Of a stretch of DNA of 64,000 nucleotides, positions 54,675-63,956 are shown piece after piece (positions within the stretch are counted from its first letter, which is position 1; each line of letters begins with the position of its first letter). A program made the translations under genes and the position numbers. The stretch is from Thermohalobaculum sp039033215 (lineage in GTDB: Bacteria > Pseudomonadota > Alphaproteobacteria > Rhodobacterales > Rhodobacteraceae), in contig JBCCDA010000011.1 of NCBI GenBank assembly GCA_039033215.1, positions 1 through 64,000 on the forward strand, in the 5' to 3' direction. The notes under the pieces are model-generated. The model saw only the letters and a list, made by a program, of their open reading frames with translations. It was not told the DNA's origin and did no database searches.

Positions 54675-56045
54675 TCATCCCCCACCTTCCGGGACCATGA
54701 GGTCGACGAGTCGCGAAACGTCCGGCAGTGTTTCTAGTCTGCTGACTGCCTCCACCAGTGCGTCGGCTTGCCGGGGTGTGGGCGCGCCGGACGATCGCGC
54801 GCAGTTCAAGTGGAACTTTTCAACTCGTGCGGCATCGCTCATCGGATTTTGAGGCGCACCATAGACATGGTCCACACGGAGGCTGTGCACACCGCCGTTC
54901 TGTAGACTTATCGACACCTCCACAGGGGTCAACGCGTTCGGATCACCGGGCGCGATCTCTACGTTGACAGCCCGGGCCAGTGCCTGACGGGCTGGATCTG
55001 CGTATGCAGCATCGTTGAAGTCAGCCAGACCGACTGTTCCACGCAGCAGTGCACACGCAGCAACATATGGCGCGCAAAGCCGGGCATAGTTGATGTCCAT
55101 CTCTGTCTTCACCGGGCGCCCAACAAGGTGGTGCACAAGCGGTGGGACGTGTGCCGTGATACTGTAAATTGAGGTGGGATCTATTCCGTACACCCGTTTC
55201 AGTTCCAGACAGCCGTCGGCAATTCCGTGCGTTGCCCGGCCAGATGGGAACGGTTTGTACGCCAGTTCGTTGACCCGCCACTTCTTGCCAAGTGAGCTCA
55301 AGATCGGTCCGGGGTCGCCACTCTCTTCGATCAGTCGATAGTAGCCAAATGGTCCTTCGAGAATGTTCTCAGGGCCTGTGAAGCCGCCTGCTGCCAGATC
55401 GCAAGCCATGACAGCGTTGCGGGCATTGAAGCCCATCTGCATAGCCAACATCATCGACCCTTCGGTATGAGCCTGCATTGTGCCGCCCATCTGCCCGTAG
55501 GCCAGCGAGAACGCATTGACCATCTGGCACTGGTCGAGACCCATCAGCTTGCCCAGCGCCGCAGCGCCGCCAAACGCGCCCACAGTGGCCGGGCGGAAGA
55601 ACCGCAGACCAGATGTTGATGCCAAGCCGATGCAGGAAGCTACGTCCACGCCAACAACAACCGCCTCGATCAAGGCCTCACCCGATACCTTCCCAAGGCG
55701 CTCAGCCCCTGCCAGAGCGACTGGCAATACGATTGTCATGACATGGGCCACAGCGGCTTCGTGCAAACAGTCGTATTCCGAATTGTGGATCTGATAAGCA
55801 TTGCACAGCGCTGCCGCCTGCGCCGGCAGTCTTTGGCCCGTCGTCCAGACTCGGGCGTCTTTACCAACGCCTGCAGTACACATTGCATGAGGCAGGCTCG
55901 CAGCCATCGGGCCGCTACTGCCGCCAATCCCGACGCCTAAAGTGTCCAAGATGAACGACTTGGCCTTGGCGATCGTATCGTTGTCAAACACCACGAACTG
56001 GGTCTCGACGACATGGGCTGCAAACGCATGTATCGCATCCGCCAT
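54675..56045 (-). CDS. MmgE/PrpD-family protein
   Basis: A 456-residue MmgE/PrpD protein, distinct from the one in the acyl-CoA operon. SFILDTLGVGIGGSSGPMAA is near residue 35, NSEYDCLHEAAVAHVMTI near 90, and KPFPSGRATHGIADG near 270. Family reactions are dehydration or decarboxylation of branched or tricarboxylic acids. ATG at 56045 with GAGGGA upstream is used; the frame to 56186 is noise. It is convergent with the TRAP operon and divergent from the amidase gene, so it may handle the TRAP substrate. Confidence 0.9.
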   Translation of the reverse strand: MADAIHAFAAHVVETQFVVFDNDTIAKAKSFILDTLGVGIGGSSGPMAASLPHAMCTAGVGKDARVWTTGQRLPAQAAALCNAYQIHNSEYDCLHEAAVAHVMTIVLPVALAGAERLGKVSGEALIEAVVVGVDVASCIGLASTSGLRFFRPATVGAFGGAAALGKLMGLDQCQMVNAFSLAYGQMGGTMQAHTEGSMMLAMQMGFNARNAVMACDLAAGGFTGPENILEGPFGYYRLIEESGDPGPILSSLGKKWRVNELAYKPFPSGRATHGIADGCLELKRVYGIDPTSIYSITAHVPPLVHHLVGRPVKTEMDINYARLCAPYVAACALLRGTVGLADFNDAAYADPARQALARAVNVEIAPGDPNALTPVEVSISLQNGGVHSLRVDHVYGAPQNPMSDAARVEKFHLNCARSSGAPTPRQADALVEAVSRLETLPDVSRLVDLMVPEGGG

Positions 56046-56500
56046 ATGAGATCCCTCATTTTCGTGGTGTTTGCAGATCCTTAGCGCAAAGTTGCGGGAG
56101 GGCGCGACGACAAATGAGCAGGGCGAGAGCACAGCTGTGTCCGGGTGTCGCCGCGGCACAGTCATTGAGACCAGAAGTCCCAACAACGCAACTTCTGTTA
56201 GCAGGAGCCTTGCGAAGCGGTACTAGCACCAACCTGGACTCCGTTAGCTGGCAGGCCTGAACCGTGCGACTTACTCCCGACTTCGCCATCGGCGATCGAT
56301 GCGGCGATAAGTGCCCAATGGAAATGTACGGCAACGAACATCGCGCCCCGCTTGAGTCGATCAGACATTTAGTGGGTTAGCCAACTTGCCGACACCGCAT
56401 ACGCTGTGACATCAACCAACCTAGTGCCCTCGCGGGCGGTCGGGCCCGGGCTGCAGCTCGGGCGCGAGTCCAATACCCAAAACCCCAGGGGACATCACTC
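56046..56500. other. Divergent promoter region between PrpD-family and amidase genes
   Basis: A 455-base gap with no supportable gene; short minus-strand frames in it have no family resemblance. It contains an inverted repeat, CAGAAGT (56172-56178) and ACTTCTG (56191-56197), spaced 12 bases apart, a possible operator. The gap must hold both promoters. Confidence 0.5.
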
Positions 56501-57868
56501 ATGTGTGCCGAGAAATACGACCCGCAGACGACGCGGCTACGCAGTTTCCACGACCGGGTTGCCGCGTTCAGGGACAGTAGTGACACACCTCGCGCATACC
56601 TGGAACGATGCCTGGTAGCGATCGATGAACGTGAGGTCGATGTTCAGGCGTTTGTCACACTGAACATCGAAGGCGCTCGAGCCGCAGCAGATGCCGCCAC
56701 GGAACGCTATGCTAAGGGGGAGGCACTGTCGGAAATCGACGGGATGCCGATAGGTATCAAAGACCTGTTCGAGTCCGAAGATATGCCGACCCAATGCGGG
56801 AGCCCAATCTTCGAAGGCAATCGTACTGGACGGGATTCCGCTCTTATCGCAGGTCTACGTCGGGCGGGCGCGATCATTCTGGGGAAGACTGTCACCACGG
56901 AGTTCGCCTTCTACAACCCAGGCCCAACGCGCAATCCATTTGACCTCGCACGCACGCCGGGCGGGTCTTCCAGCGGATCCGGCGCAGCTGTTGGCGCCGG
57001 CTTCGTACCGGTGGCTATCGGTACCCAGGTTGTGGGGTCCCTGATCCGACCCAGCAGTTTCAACGCCAACTTCGGTTTCAAACCTTCCTTTGGCGCGATC
57101 AACCGTGAGGGCGCCTACTTCAACTTGAGCCAGTCTGCGCTCGGTACGCAGGCAGGCTCGTTGACCGATGCATGGACCACAGCGCGCGTTGCGGCAAGGT
57201 TCGCCGGAGGCGATCCAGGATATGTCGGACTAACCGGCGACGCTGCATTGCCGTTGGCCGAGCCGCCAGCAAAGCTGGTCAAGTTCGACAGCGCCGGGTG
57301 GGAGCGGACGCCAGCCGGAGTGCAGGACGCGTTCAACGGATTGGTCGCTCGGTTGAGCGAAGCCGGTGCGCCGACAGTTTCTCGCCAGGACGACGCCCGG
57401 CTCGAACAGTTCGAGCAGGCGATGATGCCTGCTCTGGATGTGACTAACGCATTGTGCGGCTATGAGGCAAACTGGCCGATATCCTACTTTCACCGCCGCG
57501 ATCCAGGCTCCGTCAGTGCAAACATCGCTACCCGCATTAAGGAGTGGAACAAGATCACCACCGATGAATACGCGGTGATGCTGAACAGGCGGCGCGAGAT
57601 GCGAGCTATTCATGAGGCGTTGAACGGCGAGTTCACTGCTTTCGTCACGCTCTCCGCCACGGGCCCGGCGCCGAAAGGGCACGAGACCACGGGCGACCCC
57701 GTGTTTGCCGTCAACTCCTCGATTTTGGGCGCGCCGGCGATCAACCTTCCACTGCTCGAGGCGGATGGTATGCCACTTGGTGTTCAAATCATCGGGTATC
57801 CTGGTCGGGATCGAGAGCTGTTCGCGCTGGCCCACTGGATCATCAACATCTGCGGGATTGAAGCCTGA
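56501..57868 (+). CDS. Amidase-signature family hydrolase
   Basis: A 455-residue amidase-signature enzyme that hydrolyses amides. The Ser-cisSer-Lys triad is visible: lysine in PIGIKDLFES (about residue 88), cis-serine in GGSSSGSGAAVGAG (about 158) and the nucleophile region GTQVVGSLIRPSS (about 180), where the family usually reads GTDTGGSIRxP. The departure from TGGS may alter specificity. The gene is divergent from the PrpD-family gene and near the TRAP transporter, so it could release an acid from an imported amide. GatA is excluded by the altered motif and context. Confidence 0.88.
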   Translation: MCAEKYDPQTTRLRSFHDRVAAFRDSSDTPRAYLERCLVAIDEREVDVQAFVTLNIEGARAAADAATERYAKGEALSEIDGMPIGIKDLFESEDMPTQCGSPIFEGNRTGRDSALIAGLRRAGAIILGKTVTTEFAFYNPGPTRNPFDLARTPGGSSSGSGAAVGAGFVPVAIGTQVVGSLIRPSSFNANFGFKPSFGAINREGAYFNLSQSALGTQAGSLTDAWTTARVAARFAGGDPGYVGLTGDAALPLAEPPAKLVKFDSAGWERTPAGVQDAFNGLVARLSEAGAPTVSRQDDARLEQFEQAMMPALDVTNALCGYEANWPISYFHRRDPGSVSANIATRIKEWNKITTDEYAVMLNRRREMRAIHEALNGEFTAFVTLSATGPAPKGHETTGDPVFAVNSSILGAPAINLPLLEADGMPLGVQIIGYPGRDRELFALAHWIINICGIEA

Positions 57869-57911
57869 GCATCTGTCCGAACAGCCCGAGAGACTGTCGC
57901 AAGTCCCTGAC

Positions 57912-58723
57912 TCACAGCAGGACCGAAGCCCCAACCATCATCCCTCTCACCTCCCCTGAAAGGAGTGCCGCAGTGCTGCCTGTTACACTGCGGTTTGAGC
58001 TGTTGGCCCTTCGTTCGAAGAGGTCCGGAAGGGTGCTCTTGGTTTCCCACAGCGCACAATCGCTGTCGGACGCCCCTGATCTCGGAAGCGCTACGGCACG
58101 CCTCGCGACAAGGGCGGCAGCAGGACCTCTGCTGGGGATCGTGCGAACTTCAAATTTGCCCTGAGCACGGATGGCGTCGCAGACAACGTCTCGCGATAGG
58201 AATTGCCCTGCGCCCCGCCAAAGGATGGACTGACGCAGCAGCCAGGCACCCAACGCGCCGGCCGGCGCCTGAGCGCAGAAGATGAGGCAAAGAACACCCC
58301 CGGGCCGCACCACCCTGCAAAGCTCTCCAATGGCAGTCTTGAGGTCTGGAACGGTCTCCAGCGCCCAGGCGCAAGTGACCATATCGAATTCGCCATCCGT
58401 GAACGGGAGCGCTTCGAGGCGCCCTTTCACGCGGTGCGCCTCGAGGTCCGAACAGTGCGACAGCATTGCCTCGGAGGGGTCAAGCAGAGTTACGCGCGCG
58501 GGCGATACCCCGTCTGCACTCAGGGTCCGGGCAAAGGCCCCGGTACTGCATCCAGCATCCAGCAGGTTCGTTGCGGGGGTTATGAGGGCACGCACCGCTG
58601 CTTCGAGTGCGACTTGCGCCTCACCTCCTGCATGTCTCAGCCAACGTTTGTGAAGGCGATCGTAACGGGGGCCAGCCGATCATAGAGGCTGATACGACAG
58701 GGATGGCAAAGAGCCAGAGACAT
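57912..58723 (-). pseudogene. Class I SAM methyltransferase broken by a frameshift
   Basis: Most of the gene is intact from codon 58658 down to 57912: DRLHKRWLRHAGGEAQ, LLDAGCSTGAFARTL (motif I), LLDPSEAML, LEALPFTDGEFDMVTCAWALE (motif IV), LCRVVRPGGVLCLIF. The N-terminus MSLALCHPCRISLYDRLAP starts at an ATG at 58723 in a different frame. The two parts join if one base is added to a run of five G (58667-58671), giving YDRLAP-RYDRLHKRW. The present frame would end after about 28 codons. The C-terminal 50 residues after VARRAV look unlike the family and may be read-through beyond a lost stop. It may be a sequencing error in the homopolymer. Confidence 0.75.
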
Positions 58724-58744
58724 CTTGCAATCCGCCTCTTCAAC

Positions 58745-59245
58745 TCACACCGCGGCGATGGACGCGGCGGGATCCCGCCCGGTCCATGCAAGCCTGAAAA
58801 TCCCGATCATGGCCGCCAACTGGACGACCAGGTGGAACACGTCATCGTGATCCGTGGGTGCATTGGAGAGCATTCCAGCCGTCCCGAGGAGCGCCGCGAG
58901 GTATGTTACCGGGCGACAGAAACTGCGGCTCAGCAGCACCGACGCCGGCACCATGCCCACAGGGACCTGGACAATCACCGCCCCGAGCACCATCAGCTCT
59001 TCGGTGATCACGACGCCGTTGTAGGTGCCAGTCGGCAGCATCTCCAGATGGGACTTCAGGACGAATTGGCGAATGTCGCGGAAGATGATGTTGAGCAGGA
59101 TGAATAGCCAAAGGGCTGACAGCTTGATCCGAACGTCGATCTTGCCCTCAGGCGTCACGTCGCACACTGTCGGAACTCGAGCCGGATCGGCTCGTGCTTT
59201 ACGAGCGTCTTGGGGAACGCCCAGACCCCTAGAGTCGGCATGCAT
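58745..59245 (-). CDS. DUF6326-like membrane protein
   Basis: A 166-residue protein with a hydrophilic 35-residue N-terminus and four hydrophobic segments. LSALWLFILLNIIFRDIRQFV and the following TGTYNGVVITEELMVLGAVIVQVPVGMVPASVLLSR match the DUF6326 family of small membrane proteins of unknown function. An AGAGGTG site lies five bases before the ATG. It is divergent from the LysR gene, which may have controlled it. Confidence 0.75.
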   Translation of the reverse strand: MHADSRGLGVPQDARKARADPARVPTVCDVTPEGKIDVRIKLSALWLFILLNIIFRDIRQFVLKSHLEMLPTGTYNGVVITEELMVLGAVIVQVPVGMVPASVLLSRSFCRPVTYLAALLGTAGMLSNAPTDHDDVFHLVVQLAAMIGIFRLAWTGRDPAASIAAV

Positions 59246-59335
59246 TTTGTCACCTCTCGATTTCCGCAGGCGGTATAGCCATGCGTCTAGGAGCGGTGGA
59301 TTGCCGATTACTGTACGTTTGCGATACGAAAATGT

Positions 59336-60244
59336 ATGGCCTGGCAGGCAATCTCATTTGACTGGAATCAGGTCCGGACGTTCCTCGCCACCGCCGAGGA
59401 GGGCTCGTTCAGCGGCGCGGCTCGAGTTCTCAAGTCGACACAACCTAAAGTTGCCCGCCAAATCTCGGAGCTCGAACGCGCGCTCAGTGTGATCTTGTTC
59501 GAACGGAGTGTCCGAGGACCATCCCTTACTCATGCCGGACGTGATCTGCTCGAGCATGTGCGCGCGATGGCAGAGGCCGCTACGTTGATCTCGATGATTG
59601 CCACCGGCCATTCGAACGACATGTCAAGTGAAGAAGCGGCGACAGCCACCGACCTCCTGTCTGCGTCAGTCCTTCCGAGAATCCTTGGACCTTTGCGGGT
59701 GGATGCTCCGGGCATACGGGTGCGAATCGTTGCGTCGAACGAGACACAGAACCTGACGCAGCGCGATGCCGACATCGCCATCAGGCATGTTCGCCCTGCA
59801 CAGCAAGACCTCATTGCACGTCATGTCACGAACTTCCGCGCGAACCTCAATGCGGCAAGCGCCTACCTCGACAAGGCCGGCAGGCCGCGAGCGCCGCGCG
59901 ACGTGGCTCATCATGCTGTCATTGGCAGCCCGGATCTGGATCGCCTCCTGCCTGCGCTCCACAACTTGGAAATTCCGGTACGAGCCGAGAACTTCGTGAT
60001 GAACAGCCAGAACGGTACGGTCGTTTGGAAACTTCTCAAGTCGGGCTTCGGCATCTCTCTGCTGCCAGAGCCACTATGCGACGCAGAACCGGGGGTCTAA
60101 AAGGTCCTGCCGGATTTGCCCTCCCTTGAGTTCCCGATCTGGCTCGTCACTCACCGGGAGTTGCAGACAAACCCAAGAATACGGATCGTCTTCGACCAGC
60201 TTGCCCGTGGCATGAAGGAGGCGGCCACGCTGCCGGGTGACTGA
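59336..60244 (+). pseudogene. LysR-family regulator with a premature TAA
   Basis: The frame reads as a normal LysR protein for 254 residues (FLATAEEGSFSGAARVL, STQPKVARQISELE, then the effector domain) and stops at TAA 60098-60100, after LLPEPLCDAEPGV. The same frame then continues without a break as KVLPDLPSLEFPIWLVTHREL to VFDQLARGMKEAA and a TGA at 60242-60244, clearly the family C-terminus. One substitution explains it. The product would lack the last 47 residues of the effector domain and could be non-functional. Confidence 0.8.
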
Positions 60245-60355
60245 TCTTTGCAAGGCCGCAAACGAGCGCTCGACTGCCACGATGAAGCCAACCATAGCGT
60301 TTGAGTTTCGACGAGAGAACGGAGCCTCCCGAATAGGACGCTGAAGGAAGCTGAC

Positions 60356-60853
60356 TTGGAAGACGAAATAGAGTTTGACCGACTGTCAGAAGTCGACCCC
60401 ACAGAGATTGCCGCTCATATGTCCGATCCTCGGGTAGCAGAGCACATGCCGCTTCTGACTTTTGAATGGGACGCCAAAACGGTGGCCGAATTTGTGGCGC
60501 GAAAGGAGCAGTACTGGGCTCGTGATTGACTTGGGCACTGGGCCATCTCCTTCAACAGCCGATATGTCGGTTGGGGCGGCTTCCAGAAGGAAGGCGATGA
60601 GTGGGACTTCGGGCTTGTCCTAAGGCCCGACGCCTTTGGTCTCGGGAGGCGCGTTACAACTAGAGCAATCGATTTTGCCTTTGCCGATGAACGCATCCCG
60701 TTCGTTACCTTCCTGTTGCCACCATCTCGAAAGAACCTCGGCGCGCTCAACAGACGTGGAGCGAGGCATGTTGGTGAGGTTGAGTACGACGGGTCAACTT
60801 TCCTGAAATTCCGCCTCGAGACTGAGCGACCGCTAAGTCCGCCAACCTGCTGA
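60356..60853 (+). pseudogene. GNAT acetyltransferase with a premature TGA
   Basis: Starting from a TTG with AGGAAG upstream, the frame gives LEDEIEFDRLSEVDPTEIA and ARKEQYWARD, then TGA at 60527-60529, then continues in the same frame as LGHWAISFNSRYVGWGGFQ, LVLRPDAFGLG, AIDFAFADERIPFVTFLLPPSRKNLGALNRRGARHVGEV, matching the GNAT fold with its acetyl-CoA region. A second TGA ends it at 60853. The single early stop makes it a pseudogene. Confidence 0.75.
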
Positions 60854-61203
60854 CACGGGCCGCAACATTCGCACTCACCGAGAATGGCCGGTTTCGCCTC
60901 TTGCGACAGCGTTGGTCCGATAGTTGAGCAGTTCCGCAAACGAGCGCGCATCTAGGGGAAGGTCAACAGACTCCAAACACCTTGAGGGGTCACCTTTTCG
61001 GGGTTCGGCGCTTACGTTGCTGGCGCCAGTGCAGGGCGTGTCGGCGGCGATGGAGGCACAAAACTGATCAGGATTGCTATCCACCCGGTATTCGAGTGCG
61101 CGCGACTGGATGTCAGGCTCCAGAGTACTGAACACTTTCCTGAAGACGCCGCCCTTCATCGGCCATCAGCCCAAGTGCGGCGAAGGCAGGTCTGAGACGA
61201 GTG
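60854..61203. other. Stretch without a supportable gene in the decay zone
   Basis: About 350 bases. A 94-codon minus-strand frame (60875-61159) has no recognisable motif and is not called as a gene. The base sequence shows no clear repeat. It may be remnant DNA of a lost gene. Confidence 0.4.
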
Positions 61204-61497
61204 TCATTCATTGACCCGCTTCGAGCACTGCTTCAACTGGATCAAACTGCGCCGCAGCCATCTCTTGGTCGTGCCCAGTGGGTACGACAGGACCGTCGCC
61301 AGCTCCCGATGTGTGAGGCCCGAATGACAGACTAGCGTGATGGCAATCCGTTTGGGCTTCGGCAACGCACGCAAACACCTCCACACTGTATCGTTCCGGC
61401 CAAGGAGATTCTCCACGTTCACCTTGGTCGCCAACACCTCCATAGCGAACTCATTGTTCGGCCGCGGTAGGATATTCAATTGGCGCCGATCACCCAT
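61204..61497 (-). pseudogene. Sigma-70 region 4 fragment (ECF-like)
   Basis: A 97-residue frame whose second half is a clear sigma region-4 helix-turn-helix: RCLRALPKPKRIAITLVCHSGLTHRELATVLSYPLGTTKRWLRRSLIQLKQC. The region-2 domain needed for -10 binding and core interaction is not found upstream, so this is a truncated ECF-type factor. Whether the ATG at 61497 is used is doubtful. Confidence 0.6.
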
Positions 61498-61663
61498 CGC
61501 GACGCGGGGTGATGGCGTGATCAGTCAGCCCAATGCCTCACGCTGCCGCTCAAAACGCGGAAGAGTGCGCCGAGAACTTGATTAGGGCATCCTGCACGGC
61601 GTCCCGTGCTGCATCCTGGTCGCGCAGAATGGACGGGCAAACGGCGAAACAACGCCCGTGTCA

Positions 61664-62518
61664 TGAGCCCTGTTTTCTCCTCCAGTTTGAGGTAGAATTC
61701 GTCTCAACGAAGGAGACCGATTATTAGGAGATCGAAGTTCAGCGAGTGGTAGGGGACCGTGGCCCCAGTGGGGCCGCGTAAGCCCCGGAAACGATCCAAC
61801 GGCTGTATCGCGAGGAAGAGCTGCAAGTGATGCGGCGTGTCGGCAGGAAGCGAGCGCTGGGGACACGCAGGCCCATGCTGGTGCCGGACAGGCCCAACGA
61901 GCGGTGGAACCTCGATTTCGTCTCCGACGCTCTTACAGACGGTCGCAGGTTCTGTGCCCTGGCCATTGTTGACGACTTCAGCCCTGAATGCCTGGTCCTG
62001 ATCGCAGACACATCGCTGTCTGGTCTCCGTGTTACACGGGAACTGTCGGCAACGATCGCCCGCCGAGGCCACCCCAAGACCATCGTCAGTGAGCTGCCAT
62101 CGATCGTGCCATCGGTTCGAGCGGACGATGGCGGCGGCACGGAACTGACCAGCATGGCCGTGCTGAGATGGTGCCAGGAGATCGGCACCGGTTGGCACTA
62201 CATCGCGCCCGGAAAGCCGACGCAGAATGCCTTCGTCAAGAGCTTCATCGGCCTTCGCCAACGTCACTCGGACCATTGGCGTGGCGTGGCTCAGTCCGAG
62301 ACGAACTGTTGAACGAGACGCTTCTCACGACTCTCACCGAGGCGAAGGCACACATCGCTACCTGGAAGGAGGACTACAACCGATACAGACCGCACTCATC
62401 GCTCGGCAAGCTGATGCCCAATGAATTTGTAGCGAAGTTGGCACTGGAAAACCAAGCCGAATAAGGCCAGAAACCAACCGACGGATTCTCCCGACGGGTG
62501 GAGGAAACTCGGAACTCA
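61664..62518 (+). mobile_element. Internally deleted IS3-family insertion sequence
   Basis: About 855 bases bounded by imperfect inverted ends: left TGAGCCCTGTTTTCTCCTCCA (61664-61684) and right, read inward, TGAGTTCCGAGTTTCCTCCA (62518 to 62499). Inside, the first codons of orfA (IRRSKFSEW, with ATT where ATG is expected, near 61721) run into unrelated bases and then the orfB remnant, so most of orfA and the start of orfB are deleted. Intact elements of this type are about 1.2-1.3 kb. No target duplication was seen. Confidence 0.65.
61790..62464 (+). pseudogene. IS3-family transposase OrfB remnant
   Basis: The rve/DDE integrase domain is recognisable: RLYREEELQ, RPNERWNLDFVSDALTDG (first aspartate), ARRGHPKTIV, GTELTSMAVLRWCQE and NAFVKSFIG. 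It is dead: a roughly 13-residue insertion splits the usual IVSDNGTELTS, the expected third acidic residue in NAFVESFIG is lysine, and a frameshift near 62270 puts the C-terminus (RDELLNETL, YNRYRPHSSLG) in another frame. Confidence 0.85.
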
Positions 62519-62578
62519 GGACAGCTGCGCTCCACACCGAGCAACAATAAACCACGACGATGGGACTATTTCGATCTC

Positions 62579-63898
62579 TCAGGTTCTCATGAGGCTTGGC
62601 AGCCAAGTAATGATCCCAGGGAAGACCATGCACAGTGCGAGCCCTATTATCATGAGCAGCACGAACGGCGTTGCTGATTTGTAGATATCCATCATCGTGA
62701 CGCCCTTCGGCACCACCGCCTTCATGTAGAACAGATTGAATCCGAAAGGCGGCGTCAGATACGCCAGCTCCATGTTGATCACGAAAAGGATCGCGAACCA
62801 GAGCGGGTCGAAGCCAAGGGAAATGACGATCGGGAAGAAGATCGGAGCGGTCAGCAGAACGATGCCCGTTGGGTCAAAAAACATGCCTAGGACAATCAGG
62901 ATGAGCATCATGACGACAATCACCATCCAGGGATCACCGACCCCAGTGATCAGATCCCCTACCAGCGACGCAGCCCCGGTCACCGCATAAAGCGCTGTAA
63001 ACGCCGAGGCGGCGAAGACGATCCAGATCACCATTGCGCTTAGCCGGAGCGTGATGAAGAGCGCCGAGGTGAAGTTCTCCCATGTCAAAGACCGCTTGAT
63101 TATCGCGCTGACGATGGCGCCAAGGGCCCCAATCGCTGAGGCTTCACTGGGGGTCGCAAGACCGAAGAACATCGACCCCATCACCGCGAAGATGAGGCCG
63201 ACGGGCAGCAACAGGGCCGCCAGCATCCGCAAGCGCTTTCCGCGCGAAAGCCGCTCTTCCGGCGGAACGGCTGGGCCCAGGTCCTTCTGGATGTAGCAGC
63301 GGATGAGGATGTAGCCGACGAACAACGAACTCAGCAGCAGTCCCGGCAGGATCCCGGCAATGAACAGCTGGCCCAGCGACAATCGAGACGTCAGAGCGAG
63401 GATGATCATCAGCACGCTGGGCGGAATCAAAATGCCAAGCGAGCCACCGGCCGAGATGCACCCAAGCGCAATGTCCTTCTTATAGCCACGCTTGAGCATC
63501 GAGGGCAGGGCGATCAGCCCCATGGACGTAGTGGCCGCCCCGCTGATGCCGACCATGGCGGCGAACATCGTGCAGATGATCACCGTTCCGGCGGCGAGCC
63601 CGCCCCGCAGGCCGCTCATCCAGTGGTACATCAGCTCGTACATGTCCTCGGCGATGCCACATCGCTGTAACATCGCGCCCATAAATATGAACATGGGCAC
63701 TGCCACAAGTAGGAATAGGTCCATGGCCATGTAGGTTCGGTTCGCAAGGATCGGCAGCGCATGCGGCCCCCAGAGAACGATGATGAACAATGTCGCGACG
63801 CCGCCGATTGCAAAAACCAGCGGCAACCCGGTCAGCAGAAGCAGGATGAGACTGCCGAACAGGATGATCGTCAGCCACTCTGGACCAAGATCTGCCAT
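62579..63898 (-). CDS. TRAP transporter large membrane subunit (DctM family)
   Basis: A 439-residue polytopic protein with about 12 hydrophobic segments. AAMVGISGAATTSMGLIALPSML and GGSLGILIPPSVLMIILAL (about 110-165), GLATPSEASAIGALGA and the C-terminal MELAYLTPPFGFNLFYMKAVVP are the family marks. An AGGAGTG site precedes the ATG at 63898. Its partner genes should lie upstream, beyond the right edge. It is a different transporter from the one at 51-54 kb. Confidence 0.95.
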   Translation of the reverse strand: MADLGPEWLTIILFGSLILLLLTGLPLVFAIGGVATLFIIVLWGPHALPILANRTYMAMDLFLLVAVPMFIFMGAMLQRCGIAEDMYELMYHWMSGLRGGLAAGTVIICTMFAAMVGISGAATTSMGLIALPSMLKRGYKKDIALGCISAGGSLGILIPPSVLMIILALTSRLSLGQLFIAGILPGLLLSSLFVGYILIRCYIQKDLGPAVPPEERLSRGKRLRMLAALLLPVGLIFAVMGSMFFGLATPSEASAIGALGAIVSAIIKRSLTWENFTSALFITLRLSAMVIWIVFAASAFTALYAVTGAASLVGDLITGVGDPWMVIVVMMLILIVLGMFFDPTGIVLLTAPIFFPIVISLGFDPLWFAILFVINMELAYLTPPFGFNLFYMKAVVPKGVTMMDIYKSATPFVLLMIIGLALCMVFPGIITWLPSLMRT

Positions 63899-63956
63899 GA
63901 TTTCACTCCTGAGGGACTAACGTGAGGGCTTCGTCGAGGAACGTGGGAGGTGACGG

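Noticed and set aside
60527..60529. TGA in the GNAT gene as a recoded codon (selenocysteine)
   Set aside because: No downstream SECIS-like hairpin was seen, and neighbouring genes carry ordinary decay mutations.
60875..61159. 94-codon minus-strand frame as an anti-sigma factor for the sigma fragment
   Set aside because: No membrane segment or zinc motif; the only support is position.
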